Part shown: one piece after another, positions 33,801 to 45,247 of the stretch
How positions within the stretch are numbered: position 1 is the stretch's first letter
Layout of the letters: each line of letters starts with the position of its first letter
NCBI RefSeq assembly: GCF_002999335.1
Contig: NW_020312058.1
Coordinates: forward strand, 62,001-126,000
Reading direction: 5' to 3'
DNA: 64,000 nt
DNA from: Cyclospora cayetanensis
Lineage: Eukaryota; Apicomplexa; Conoidasida; Eucoccidiorida; Eimeriidae
Program-made: the position numbers and the translations under genes
The notes under the pieces: model-generated
Databases searched by the model: none
Seen by the model: only the letters and a program-made list of their open reading frames with translations
What the model was told of the DNA's origin: nothing

Positions 33801-36800
33801 ATTGTTTTGTGTACGTATATATGCTTTGTGTATGTATATATGTTTGTGTATGTGTATATGCTTTGTGTATGTATATATGTTTGTGTATGTATATATGTTT
33901 TGTGTATGTATATATGTTTTGTGTATGTATATACGTTTGTATAGAGGTGCACATATATGTATATATATATGTTTGTGTATGTATATATGTTTGTGTATGT
34001 ATATATGTTTGTGTATGTTCATAGATATATATATGTTTGTATATATATATATATATTGTTTTGTGTACGTATATATGCTTTGTGTATGTATATATGTTTG
34101 TGTATGTGCATATGTTTTGTGTATGTATATATGTTTGTATATGTATATATGCTTTGTGTATATATATTATGTATATGTATATATACGTGCGCATATATAT
34201 GTGTGTATGTATGTGCATAGATATATATGTGTGTGTGTTTGTGTGTGCGCGCGCGCATACATATATATATTGGTGGCACTTGGGGAGGCTGCAGTTGAGT
34301 GTTGCATGTATTTGTGAACGTGATAAGCTATATTTGAGGAGGGCCTCCTATGTACAGACGCGTGTGCTTGGCGTGCCTGTCGTCTCTTCGTGCCTGTCGT
34401 CTCTGTTTTGTGTGGGATTGGCGCTGTGAAGGTGGAGACTGCTCTCTCTCTCTCTGAGGGGCCCTTGTAGGCATTTTTTCAGGTGTCTGCAGGTGCAGCG
34501 CGTTTGCCGTTGTGCCGTTGCTGCTGCCTCAGGGAGGTCGAGAGGAGCCGAGTTGCGTTCTGTTCCTCAATCCGCTGACAAAGGCCATAGAGGGGAAATT
34601 CGTGGTGCCACAGCCAAACTTTTTCCCTTCTGCGCTCTGTCTGGGGCCCCTAGTACTGCAGGGGGTAGCGTCTTCTTGCGGCAGTGACGGTGTGTCTGTT
34701 GCCTCCCCTCGGAAGAGTAGCGAGGGAGTGGCTGCAGCGCGTTCCGCCGCTTCAGCAGACGCAGCAGCAGCAGCAGCAGTAGCTCCAGCCGCGGCAGTTG
34801 GTGCCCCTTCGGCAGAAGGAGACTCGCCGGCAACCCTCTTGTGTGTAGGGACGGCGGAGGTTGTGCTCAGCGATTGCGAACCGCTTCACGGAGCCATCCA
34901 TCTCCTGAGTGTCTCTAGGGTAAATCTGCTCTTGCCGCGCGGCAGCACACTGTCTCCTGAGGCTCCTGTAGCCATAGTTCGCGATGTGCCTGACATAGGG
35001 GATGCTGCTAATAGTGTACCGCCTTTCACAGGAAGAGGACGCCGCAAGAAGAGATTCTTCGCTCTCTTTTTCCCGTAGAGCAAGAGAGATAGAGAGACAT
35101 AGAGCGAAAGAGAAATAGAGAGCGAAAGAGAGGGCCTGCACAAGCGGTTTATTGCAATCGACAAAGACAAGTTGTTGACAAGTTGTTGACAAGTTTTTGA
35201 AAATCTCTCCTTAAGGGCCTTCCAAACGCTAGGCACTGGATCGTCCTGTAGGGAGCTGCCTGAGGGCTGTGAGGGTGGGTGTTTTGGGGTGGGGATGATG
35301 CGATACAGCCGTGTTTTTTGCGCTTTTCTTCGAGTGTCTTTTTTTCGTAGGTGCATGGCATGCTGATCATTGCAGAAGCGGCTCCTCCTTTGCTCCTTTC
35401 GGCAGGGGTCCACGAGCTGCGCGTCTTCGACGGAATGATCTTGGCTGCCTGCAATCACCAGGTAAGCACCGACGATGATCCCACGTGCGCGAGCACCTGC
35501 TGCTGTGCGTTGTCGTCTTTAGGACTGCCGGTGGGGCTGTTTGTTTACGAATTGCCAAGCCTCCTGAGACTCTGCCTCTGCGCGCCGATCGCTCAGCTGC
35601 GCCTTGTGGCACTGCGCCTTCCTGGGGGAACACCACTCGATGACAGGGGAACTCCCCGAAACACGCAGCCGGTGGAGGGGCGCCGACAGCGATCCGAGAT
35701 GCAGCGACGCTTGCAGCTCCAACAGCAACAGCAGCGGCGTCGCCATCCTGCCTGCTCAGCAAATAACGGGCAAGACTTTATGGAAGCGGATACGCCGTCT
35801 CTCGAAGAGAAAGACACACTGGGAGACAAAGGCCTCAGTTCGTTAGGCCGCCTTTCGATGCATCCTGTTGCGTCTTTCTCCTCAAGCACCTTCATTGCCT
35901 CTCTAGACGTGCTGTGAGTCTCAGATCGGCAGCAGCCGTTACGAAGCGGCGGCAAAACGTTCAGCGCACAGAGCACAAGACTCCACAGGAAATTGAGCGA
36001 AGGGCAGATGGATCTTGGGGAGCTCGATAAGAGTGCTATTTCGTCCTGTGCTGCTGTATATATATGTGAATATATACATATACATATATATATATGTATA
36101 TGTATACATGTATATGTATACATGTATATGTAAATATACATGCGTATATATGTATGCATGCATATGTATATATACATGTATATGTATTTATATGCATATC
36201 TGTATATATATGCATAGGTATTTGTATGTATGTATGTGTAAGTATGTCTATCTGCCCGTCTGTTCGCCTTTTGTGCCTTGCCATGTGTGTGTGTGTAGGG
36301 AGGACCGACTGATATGTGTGGGAGACATGATGTCTTCTGCATGCATTGTGGAATGGAGACCTCGTGAGAAGGCTCTGCGAGAAGTAGCCAGAGACATGAG
36401 ATGCGCATGGCCGCTGTGAGTTGTTGAATGGCTGTAGCTAGCGGGAAGGGGGAGGGGAGGGGGGCATCTTACCACCAGCTGCAGCGGTGATTTTTTTGGA
36501 GTTCGTTGCGCAGATGCCGCTGCCTGCCACATGGGCTCCTGCCGCTGCGTTTCCCTCACGTTCACCGTTTCACGTCTGTGTGTGTCTCAGGGGCGTGTCG
36601 TTGCTGAATGGAGACAGCTGCCTTATGTCGGATGGCGAGCAGAACCTGTGGGTTCTCCAGAGGGCTCTCCCGGAGGGAGCTCCCAAGAATTCCGCATTAG
36701 GACGCGATGGCGACGGTCAGACACCTGCGGAAGCTGCTTCTGCTGCAGTAGTCGAGCGGCAGCAGGAGGGGGGCTCGACAACTGGTGCAAGTGCAAGCGC

Positions 36801-38236
36801 CGCTGCCAACAGAGAGCAGCAGCAGAGGCAGCGGAGGACCAGTGGTGCGGAAACAGCGGCGACAGCGGCAGTCAACATCAGCGATGCGCAGCAGTTTCGT
36901 CTGTCCCCTTGCGCTGCCCTTCAAACGCCTGTCTCAGTGAACAAATTCATTCACGGAGGCATCAGTGTGAGGCTCGAGGAGGGCACTTTTGGGGGGTGCG
37001 GTTCGGAGCAGCAACTGATGATGAGGTCTGCAGCGGCCGATGCCGCTACAGCAGCAGCAGCCACATCTGCGACGGCAAGCAGCAGTGCCTGCTCCCTCGG
37101 AGGCTTGCTGCAAGCTTCGAACCAGGGGGGAGCTGCCGTGGGGGATTGCAGAAAAGGCGGCAGCAACAGCTGCCTTGGCAGGCCCTTGCAGAAGCACAAG
37201 GCTGCGTCTCCTCTCTGCATGCCCTCATACACGCGCACATGGGTTTCGGCAGAAGGAAGCATTGGAGTCGTCCTTAAGCTGACAGATGCAGAAACCTTCT
37301 CCAAAATGGCACTCGTGGAGGAGGCCGTGAGTGATCTCATGGAATGCATTGGGGGTAAGTGGATGCATGTCTTGTCTACTCTCCCCTCCTCTTTCAAACC
37401 GGCAGCTTGTTTCTTACATCCGCACGTGGGCTTCACGAGTCTATCTATGTGTATCCATAGTGTGTATCCATAGTGTGTATCTGTCTTGTGTGTATCTGTC
37501 TTGTGTGTATCTGTTTTGTGTGTTTTGTGGCCTTTCCCCATGATGAACAAGGCTGATTTCCTCGCTCACATTACCAACTGAAAAAACTGCTGTCTTCTTG
37601 CACGGCTCCGGAGTAGAGCGCTGCTGGTGCCTTTGTCGCGTGCTAAACATGATCTATCGACGGAGGCTGCTTTGTGCTAATGCTGTTTCTGAGTGGTTTG
37701 ACTGCGGGGAACGGGGATGCCTCAAGGACCTGCCCATGTGCTGATTTGCGTGGTGCCTGTCTTGTTCCTGCTGTCGGTACAGTGAGAGATGGCACACCAG
37801 GCCATGGCGCCCGCATTGATGGATCATGGAGCCCTTACAAAGGCTTTATTGATGGCGATATTTTGGAGCAATTGCTAGTGCTGAGACCGCGTGAGCAGCG
37901 AGAAGTCTACAAACTAGCACGCGCGTGAGGAAAACTTTTTTCGCTAAAAGCGGGTGCTACCCTACTGACGCCTTGCCTCCTCAATGCTTTCCCAACCTGC
38001 CAGGCCTTGTATCTGCCTTCTCGCGCACCCCGGAACCACCAGCACTAATCGTCCTTCCTCCTTACTCTTGTCGAGTGCACCTGACAAGGAAGCAGTCTCT
38101 CTGTAGAAGTTCTTGCACTTGGTTGTGTTGTGTTGCCCGTGCGCCCCGCTGCAGCACTGCAGAGGAAGTTGGCCTCTCCCTGCCTTCTCTAGACGAACTC
38201 CTTCTGCAGATCGAGCACCTAAGGCAGCTGCACTAA
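27641..38236 (+). CDS. DDB1-like protein (CUL4 ligase / DNA-damage adaptor)
   Basis: Thirteen exons join in phase to 2031 codons: 27641-28237, 28580-30133, 30458-30686, 30942-31165, 31325-31874, 32247-32729, 33303-33663, 34493-34919, 35351-35913, 36299-36415, 36591-37354, 37783-37924 and 38155-38236. The only doubtful junction is exon 7/8. DDB1 landmarks appear in order: [12 protein letters not shown] near the start, [17 protein letters not shown] at about 700, [33 protein letters not shown], then [12 protein letters not shown] and [16 protein letters not shown] at the end. DDB1 forms three beta-propellers and links substrate receptors to CUL4. The related CPSF1 and SF3B3 propeller proteins are alternatives, but the C-terminus favours DDB1. 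The length is nearly double the usual 1140 aa, through Ser, Gln, Ala and Gly insertions in loops. Introns carry most of the local microsatellites. Confidence 0.85.
27855..27896 (+). repeat. (CAG)n coding tract
   Basis: An uninterrupted CAG run in exon 1 of the DDB1-like gene, read in the AGC frame as a Ser homopolymer. Confidence 0.92.
30134..30270 (+). repeat. Minisatellite at the 5' end of DDB1-like intron 2
   Basis: Tandem copies of GATGCTGATTCTGCT and variants begin within a few bases of the splice donor and fill the first third of the intron. They have no stop codon in one frame, so a long Leu-Met-Ile reading frame appears, but the acceptor at 30457 restores a conserved propeller exon. 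Confidence 0.85.
32827..33285 (+). repeat. Compound TG/TATG microsatellite in DDB1-like intron 6
   Basis: The stretch is almost all TGTATGTGTC-type units on the plus strand. The surrounding intron, 32730-33302, has a GTGAGC donor and a CGCAG acceptor. All the Cys-Val-Tyr reading frames here are repeat artefacts. Confidence 0.9.
33720..34270 (+). repeat. Compound TGTATATATG microsatellite in DDB1-like intron 7
   Basis: More than 500 bp of alternating purine-pyrimidine units (GTGTATGTATATAT and variants) sit inside the intron between exons 7 and 8. The Tyr-Ile-His and Val-Tyr-Met frames on either strand are artefacts. Confidence 0.9.
36055..36240 (+). repeat. TATATG/TACATG compound repeat in DDB1-like intron 9
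   Basis: Alternating TATACATG and TATATGTA units fill the middle of the intron that precedes the GDMMSS exon. Confidence 0.88.
37437..37525 (+). repeat. Short tandem repeat TGTGTATCYRTMK in DDB1-like intron 11
   Basis: Thirteen- to fifteen-base units of the form TGTGTATCCATAG and TGTGTGTATCTGTCT occur in tandem within intron 37355-37782. Confidence 0.8.
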
Positions 38237-39714
38237 GGAACTTCTAGGGGGCCTACGTTAGCGAGACTGCTGCTGCCTCTAAAATAGCCCTCTGTTTCCC
38301 CGACCGGGTAGGGGGCGAAATACGTGGAGGGCGTTCCTAAAAACAGATGACGATCCTTAGGCTTCTGCGTCTGTTCCCAAACTAAGTCGATAAGGCTACC
38401 GGAGGGCGCTCACTCAACCTGGGAGCACATATTACGCCTTTAGATTGGCGACCTCAAAGGTGTGCAGATGTAAATGCCGCTGCTGCTGCTGCTAGACGGC
38501 CTCTTCACAGGTGCAGATGTTTCAGCAGTGAAAGAGGGCGGCTGCTTTAGGCCCTCTCCTTCACTACACCACTACACATATTCTGCGTCGGAAACATCTG
38601 GAATCTGGATCAACGAAGCCCAGCACGAGGGGCCCAAGGGTCTCAGCGTTGCTGCTCGGCCTCTTCCTAGGAAGCTGCGTAGAGTTGCGCTACGCATTTG
38701 CGGCGACCTCGCACATGATGCGCTTTCTTGTGCGAAGGCCATTAGATTCGCATGCGTAGTATAAAAATGAAAGACACCTTTCTAGTGCCTTCGGGCTGGG
38801 AGCACCTCCGTAGCCCTCCATACTCTACTTGTGGCCGCATACCTACGCGCAGCCGATCACAGAGTGGGCCGAAAAATGCTAGGCTTTCCCACTTAGTGGA
38901 GCTTTACTTTCTTTGAATAGTAACAGACTCTCAGGGGCCATACCGAACACTGCGAAGAAGGCCTCCAGTAGTGCCCCCCTGAGCGCTCGCTGGTAAGTCC
39001 TGCATGCGACAAAAAAAGAACCGCAAAAACCGTAAACCCTTGGGGATGCCGCGAAATTCGGGCACTTTCCCCTCTTCCTCACAAGAAATCTTCAGCAGGC
39101 CCTCCTCTGCTGCTGGCTGGAGGGGGCTGACGCCACACTCTTCGTGTGCTGCAGCCTCCTGCCTTGCCTCGCACCTGCGCGCCGCGTGCTCATATGCCGC
39201 TTTTGTGGTTTCTTGACGATTTTTATCGTGTCAAAATGCCTCGTTAAACGGCTCAGTTGCGCCCAGCTTGATGCCAATCCAGCTAATTGCTCTTGTATGT
39301 AGCCCTCACTTTGCGCCATCCTGTTGGCCTAAGGCCTTCGCAGATTCTAGAGGTAGCTGTGAAAGAGCGATGCCTGCCCCTTGAGAGCAAACGCACCTTG
39401 AGGGGCTTCCCCTCCAGCTTCTAGAGCTCCTTGCCGCCTGAACCTCTCCGCAGTCGCTGTGCTTTTATGCGCAGCGGGTGCGTAGAGGGGTGTGCCTCCA
39501 GGTTCTGTATTTAAGAGACGTCTCGCTTCATCCGGAGCGCTCTAGTGGCCGCTCTGCGCCTCCATTCGCGGCCTCTACCGTAACCGCCGCTGCCCCTAAG
39601 CTTTCTTTGGTTCATGAATGTGAACTGTACGTCTCTTAAATGCTGGGCTAGAAAGCACAAAGGATCCGGGGGCCGTTGCTGCGCGCCGTGTGTCTGTCCC
39701 TCAGTTTAGTGGTA
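38237..39714. other. Intergenic, weak minus-strand exon candidates only
   Basis: This lies between the convergent ends of the DDB1-like and cysteine-rich genes. Two minus-strand pieces look somewhat protein-like: from an ATG at 39319 (MAQSEGYIQEQLAGLASS, donor-like GTGCGA near 39175) and after GCATGCAG at 39001 (TYQRALRGALLEAFF). I could not join them in phase, so no gene is called. Confidence 0.35.
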
Positions 39715-41805
39715 TCAAAGGGCGTGCGAGCAGCTGTGACTCTTTCGCTCCTCTATGAGAGCCTTGATCTCCTCGTCTCGGGTCCAATGGCTGTAGCTCA
39801 CGCCCCCAGAAACGCCGTGCTGGCAGGCAACCTCTTCGCCGCAGTCCGATACGCAAATTGCAGTATTCACGTCTTCCGTGAGGTAAACGGCGTTGTAACA
39901 CCTCCACTCCTTCGTAGTTTGGGAAGGCCCGCCCACATCTTTACGGGCAACAGCCCCGAGAGGACAGAAGGTGCCTTGACAAATGCCTTTCAGGAGGTCG
40001 TTGCAGTAGTCATCCAGCACCCTCTGTAGCCTGCTTAGAACGGCGTTGCTGTGCAGGCTTGCCCCGCAAGTGGTGGCTGATTTCTCAGCGATTAAACTAG
40101 CGAAATCCACTGCGTCTCGCCAGACGCGCGCACCCCTGCTGGTGTCGGTCCCATGGTTGCAGGGGACCTCGTCAGCGCAGTTCGAGATGCAGAGGGCAGT
40201 GAAGCGATCGGAAACAAGAGCTGCCGGCTTGTAGCATCCCCAAATCTGCGGCTGGCCGTCGGCCGTGCTGTCTTTTCGAGCAACGGCGCCGCCCTTGCAG
40301 CTGGCTGACTCTGGAGGGCACTCTTTGGCGAGGGCTTCCCTACAGGCCTCATCCAGCACAGCCTGCAGCTTGCTGGTCTGGCCGGGGGTGAGGAGCTTGG
40401 CCTTAGCGCCGCGAACGATAAACTCGAGAGCAGCTTTTAGGTTCCAGTGCCTCCCGGTGGAGTCACTCGCACGGTCGACGCCGCTGCAAGTGACCTCCTG
40501 GACGGTGCAGCCATCCAGACATATCCCCGTGGCACTGGCAGCGTCGAGGCCGCTAGGATCGTAGCAGCGCCACTCCCTGCTCTGATCGGGCTCGTTCCCT
40601 ATGTCCATGCGAGCTACCGGTCCATCTTGGCAAGCGCCGTCTCCCCGCCCGCACAGGAAGCGGAGTGCGTCTGCGCAATACGCGTCCAGCGAGGCCTGCA
40701 CGTCATTGACACATCGCTCAGGCTGGCAGTAGCGGTATCTGTTCTCGTAGAGCACCTTCCGGATCGCAGCGTCTTCGCTCCATCTGACACTCGAAGCCTC
40801 AGCGGGGCCGTCCCCGCACGCAAAGGTCTCCCCGCAGTCATTCACGCATTGTGCCGAGTTCAACCCGATTCTGAGTCCAGTCGGATGGTAGCACGACCAT
40901 CCACCGCTCCCTGTATCGGCAGCTACCACTAGGCGGGCTGCACTGTCTAAACAGCTGTACTCTGACAGGGCCGTAATACCGTTGGCGGAGCAGCTGTCCC
41001 TACAGTGCTCGTCCAGCAACTCCTGCAGGAACCCTTTTCTGTTTGGCACTCCTGGCTGCGCATCCAACACCAAAAAAAACACACACACACACACACATGC
41101 ACAAAGACAGCCCTTCCTTATCCATTCGGAGGTTGTCACAAGCAAACACACGAACAAACGCATATACATATATATACAGACGTGTATGCATATATATACA
41201 AACATGTATACATATATATACAAACATGAATACATATATATACACAAAAGCCAAAGGCCGTGGTTCGGCGCTCGTTGGGGAGTGAGCCACAAGCGAATGG
41301 TTAGCCTCTTTCAGTCCGCTCAGAGCACGAGCATCCACACAGCGTAAGGAAGGTGATTTCGAGCAGGAAATGGAAGCAATCTGGTGTGCACACGAGCGAG
41401 GCTTTATTTGGCGGCACGCTGGTTTTTTGTGTGGCGCTGTCGCATAGACTTGTCGAGAACCCTTTTCCGCGGGTTGCATGCGCAGCTATCCCTTCGGATT
41501 TGCTGTGCGAAGCCCATGCAGCTCCAAAGAGTCAGGCGGCGAAGCGGGAGGCCCCAATCGTCGCAGGTGGAGCTCAGGGGACTTACGAAGGAGACAGTGT
41601 CTGAGGCAGAGTCACGCATGCGCACGAGGGGAGAAGTCGGTAGCGAGAGTCAAGCAGGGGGGCGGGGGGGCCATAAGTCGGAAAAACGGCAGAAGCGGTC
41701 ACACCTACTCCGATGGGCTTCGACATACAGCGCCTGCTGGAGATCCTCGCCCAGCAGTGCAGCGGCAGCCACCACTAGGGCCCCTGTGGTGGAGAACACG
41801 TTCAT
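39715..41805 (-). CDS. Secreted protein with four cysteine-rich repeats
   Basis: The family is not recognised. Three exons fit in phase: 41805-41709, a 14-nt micro-exon 41600-41587, and 41055-39715, giving 484 codons (483 aa). Exon 1 begins MNVFSTTGALVVAAAALLG, a good signal peptide. Exon 3 carries four repeats of about 105-115 residues. Each has a helix with LQ..LD.YC, a Cys pair around a Gly and VARKD (or variants), W.CY.P..L, and C...C..EV.C. The paired, evenly spaced cysteines suggest a disulphide-bonded extracellular module. No GPI signal or second membrane segment is seen at the C-terminus (KSHSCSHAL). In a coccidian such proteins are often secreted or surface-exposed, but that is inference. 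The micro-exon is the weakest part of the model; without it the signal peptide exon would be unlinked. Confidence 0.65.
41070..41250. repeat. (CA)n and TATACAAACATG repeats in intron
   Basis: A (CA)n run at about 41079-41096 and TATATACA/AACATG units at about 41160-41245 lie in the intron just upstream of the main exon of the cysteine-rich gene. Confidence 0.85.
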
Positions 41806-42835
41806 CACCGTGGGAGGCCAGCGTCTCGCGTGAGGCTGCTCCCATCTGCAGTTGTTGCTAAAGGGCCCATCGAGCCGAACTTTTTGTTCCTCTAGGCGTT
41901 CTGGAGTTGCTTCGCCCTGCACCTGCCTGGATAGTAGTGCCTTGCCAGGAGTCTCTCAGGTGCATTACGGGGCATCAATGGCAGCGCTCGCTCGGCGTAC
42001 AGTGAAAAGGATGGGCATCATAGGGACGCAATAAGAGGAATTAACTGTGCGCAAGAAAGCGCTGCCTATGAAAATGTTGTGCACCAAGCGCTAGAGATAC
42101 TACACTATGCTTCCGAGTTCGTTCTTCGTAGCCGGCGCCTAAGTGAGGCTCACCGTGCTCGCTCCCAGCCCGCAGCCTGCCCCCTCACACATTTCTCCTG
42201 AGCCTCAATGCCCCCAGTGAGTGTGTGTGTGCGGTTTCTACGGAAATTAAAACTACTGGAACTGACGGAACGGATCAAAAGGTGCTTAGCCGCTAGTTCA
42301 TGCGGCTGTGATCCACCATTGGATCCCGTACATACGCCGGGGCGAGGGTCCTACGCACTACACATGTGCGAAAGCAATAAACTCTACGCCTTGTCCCTAA
42401 CTCTTTATTCACTTTAAAAGCAGGGGACAAAGTCACGCGTGAGTGCCGCGATTCATCGCGATGCACTCTGGTAACAAGGGTTGTGTTGGGAAGCGACACA
42501 CACCCAAGCCTGGTCGACAACGCTTGAGCGAGCACTGACAGCATCCGAAGGCCGAAGCACCACACCATCACCACCCCGGCATCTTCAACTCGAAAAGCGC
42601 TATTTTCCTGAAAGCAGCCTTTTTAGACTACTAGATTCAAAACGTCACACGGGCTGTAAGTAGAGGCGCCAACAGCGCTTTACAGGGCTGCCTTTGGACT
42701 GGAGTTCTAAGGCCAGTCGACGGCGTTTCTAGGCAACAACATAGCCTCAGTCCATCTTTGTTGAGTTGATATGGCGTTCTCTATGTGTGGGCGGGGGAAA
42801 GGGCCCAAGATCTGTAGAGTTTTCCAAGATGCTTT
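41806..42835. other. Intergenic, no gene recognised
   Basis: The 5' flank of the cysteine-rich gene. No supported exon, RNA gene or notable repeat. Confidence 0.45.
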
Positions 42836-44860
42836 TTATTTCACCACGATCCCGGGGTCGATTGCCGCCTGAAGCATTACAGATAAAAATTCTTCGTGCA
42901 TTCTAAAGGGGCGTAATGCTTCAAAAAATATTTTCCTGGACATCCTATCAAAGACTTCATCCAAAAACCACCTAATTTTTGCATGTGTTTGTTGGCCGAG
43001 GTCGCAGCTTATGGGCAAATAGCAGCAGTTCCTTGACTGACTCCTCTACCCATGCACAGCCTCATGTCTCTGCAGAATTCTTGCCCAGTTGCAACGCAAG
43101 AAGGCATGCAGTCATCTTAGGTACCGTTGTTGTGCCCTGCAAGGCTCCCTTGTATACGGTAGAAACCCCCTTTCAGGAGAAGAATGAAGTCTTGAAACTG
43201 CAAGCACAATCGTGATGCCTTGAACCGGTACAACCGTAGAAGAAGCAGAATGACGCAGACACCGGCTGTAGATGCAAAACCCTTGAATAACAGCCCATCT
43301 GGAACGAGTGGCATGGGCAGATACTTCAAAGTGCGTTCTGTGTTTACCCGAAGTCCATTCCAGCCTCCGCGCCTAACGGACCTTAGTATGCTCTAAAAGG
43401 AAGTTGCTGCCGTGCAGCAAATCATCGATGTGTATCGCTGCTCTGGCAGAACTAAAAGAGATCTCAGACTCTAGTAACATCTCACGGAAAAGTTACTCCC
43501 TGGAGTGCGCAAGATGCAGCAGTCGAGCACTAGCCCGAAGTGTTGCCTCCAAGCGAACTTCTAAACAATTTTTAGGTCCACATTTGAGGAGGCCCTTCAT
43601 TAGAAAGGCCCCCCCAAAACACCCATGATGAACAGTTCTGATATCAGCGTGGACGATCGCTCCCCCGGTACACGCCACAAAACCATTGTACATTGCATAA
43701 TGGCGGTCCTGGTACCCAGAGGACGCACGAAGACAAAGTAAAACAAGGAATTATCACGCTACACTCCAAAACAAGAATCGAGCTCTTACGTGCAAACGGA
43801 GTACCTGCTACTTCAGGTGCCCTGGAAGCACGTGGAGGCTAAGGTTCAGCATAATGTACTCGACAAACGAAACGAAATCCGTTGAGGGCATCACTGTAGG
43901 TCGCAATGCACTAGAGGGAGGCCTCCACAGAAACCCTTTCAGCAGAGCTGTTAAGTTACGCGGAAGCCAGAGCTTAGGTGTCTCCAGACAACTACCAACA
44001 CAAACAGAAACTGAGGCTGCTTTTTTACTTGATTTGTGAAACCTGATAATTGCCGCGTTTCTTACTGCCCACATGCGTACAAGTCCTTGCCTACAACGGT
44101 TTTACGAGGAGGCTCTCACCGCAACCCCACAGCAGCCTGACAACGGCCTCCTGCTTGTTATTGGCGCCCTCTGGCGCGTAGGCACACAACAATTGCCTCG
44201 ATTTCTGAGCCTTTTCACGGACTGCTTGCCCCTTGCCCTCCGCGTCTCTACGGGAGCCCGTGCGCAGGGTCAAACCGGGGCATAGAACATGCTGTGCCGG
44301 TACGAAAAGCAGTGGCATCAAGAGCGAATGCAGTGTGCGCGTCATCTCAAGGTGTACCTCTGTGTGCGTGCCACTTTCGAGGACCGCTAGACACAGGCAA
44401 GCTGTAGACGTGTTGCACTGCGAGGACCTTCCAGCTACCGCAGACAAATGCACGCATACGATGCAATGTAACCTGATTGGTGCTGCCTACTCCATGTGGC
44501 TCTGGCACCCTGTCGTAGCATTCCCCCCCCCGTACCCCATATCCCCCCACACAGAATGACAAGAGACACCTGGCCGGTGCAGACGCCGTGCTGCTCAAAG
44601 CCCACAACCAGCCATGCTGAAATCCGCTCGCCACGAAGAATGCCCTCGAGTTCATACAGCTGGAGCGTGGTCGCACTGAGCCCGGAAAAGAAACGGGAAG
44701 GGTGGGGTGGGGTGGGAAAGGGGTTTACGTGGACTTCGTATCTGCTGATTGCGCTCAAGGGTCAGCAACTGCTGCAAAGAGGAGCATGCCTGGGGAGTTG
44801 TCGGCGGCTGCAAAAACGCATTCTCCAGCAGCCGGCTATGCCCGGCCCAAACTCCCATAC
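42836..44860 (-). other. Unresolved minus-strand gene region with exon-like pieces
   Basis: Several minus-strand pieces look coding, but I cannot join them in one phase-consistent model. The best is a terminal exon 42971-42836 after AATTAG, reading WFLDEVFDRMSRKIFF and ending in TAA. Upstream are a hydrophobic segment from 43392 (after CTTTTAG; contains TAGVCVILLLLRLYRF), a competing piece at about 43456-43378 (SARAAIHIDDLLHGSN), a piece at about 43650-43485 (CGPKNCLEVRLEATLRASAR), one ending near 43810 (STDFVSFVEYIMLNL) and one at about 44680-44565 (LYELEGILRGERISAWLVV). They suggest one or two genes, at least one with a membrane segment. No family is recognised. Confidence 0.35.
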
Positions 44861-45247
44861 TCCAGGAAGGGCGTGCCGTGCGAGAGGGCTTGGCTTCCGA
44901 GACATCTACGAAGTCACTCGCGAGGGCTTGTAGCGCCTTTCCAGCGGTGATGCGCGATCGCGACCGCTGAAAATGGCCTACTGGAGCTCTTGGGAAGAAA
45001 AGCCGCAGTCTGTTCTCTCCCTAGGGGGCCTCTAGTGCAACTCGCATCCCTCCTCAGCCCATTATTAGGCACTAGCGCGACAGGACTGCAGCAGCTGCAG
45101 AGGCAGCGTGGCAAAAACTGCTGGTTGTGGCTGAAGCCGTTGCTGCTCCTGTTGAACGTTCCCAGCGTAGCCTAGATGCTGCCTCAGGCAGCCTTTGGCC
45201 ACAATGAACATCCGTGAGGGTTCGTATGCGCGCTCATCCTTGTAGCT

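Noticed and set aside
32869..34279. Long Cys-Val-Tyr and Tyr-Ile-His reading frames
   Set aside because: They are produced entirely by TG/TATG microsatellites inside introns.
35462..35522. Possible 61-nt intron with GTAAGC donor and TTTAG acceptor in DDB1-like exon 9
   Set aside because: Removing it would shift frame away from the conserved following block, whereas reading through keeps frame.
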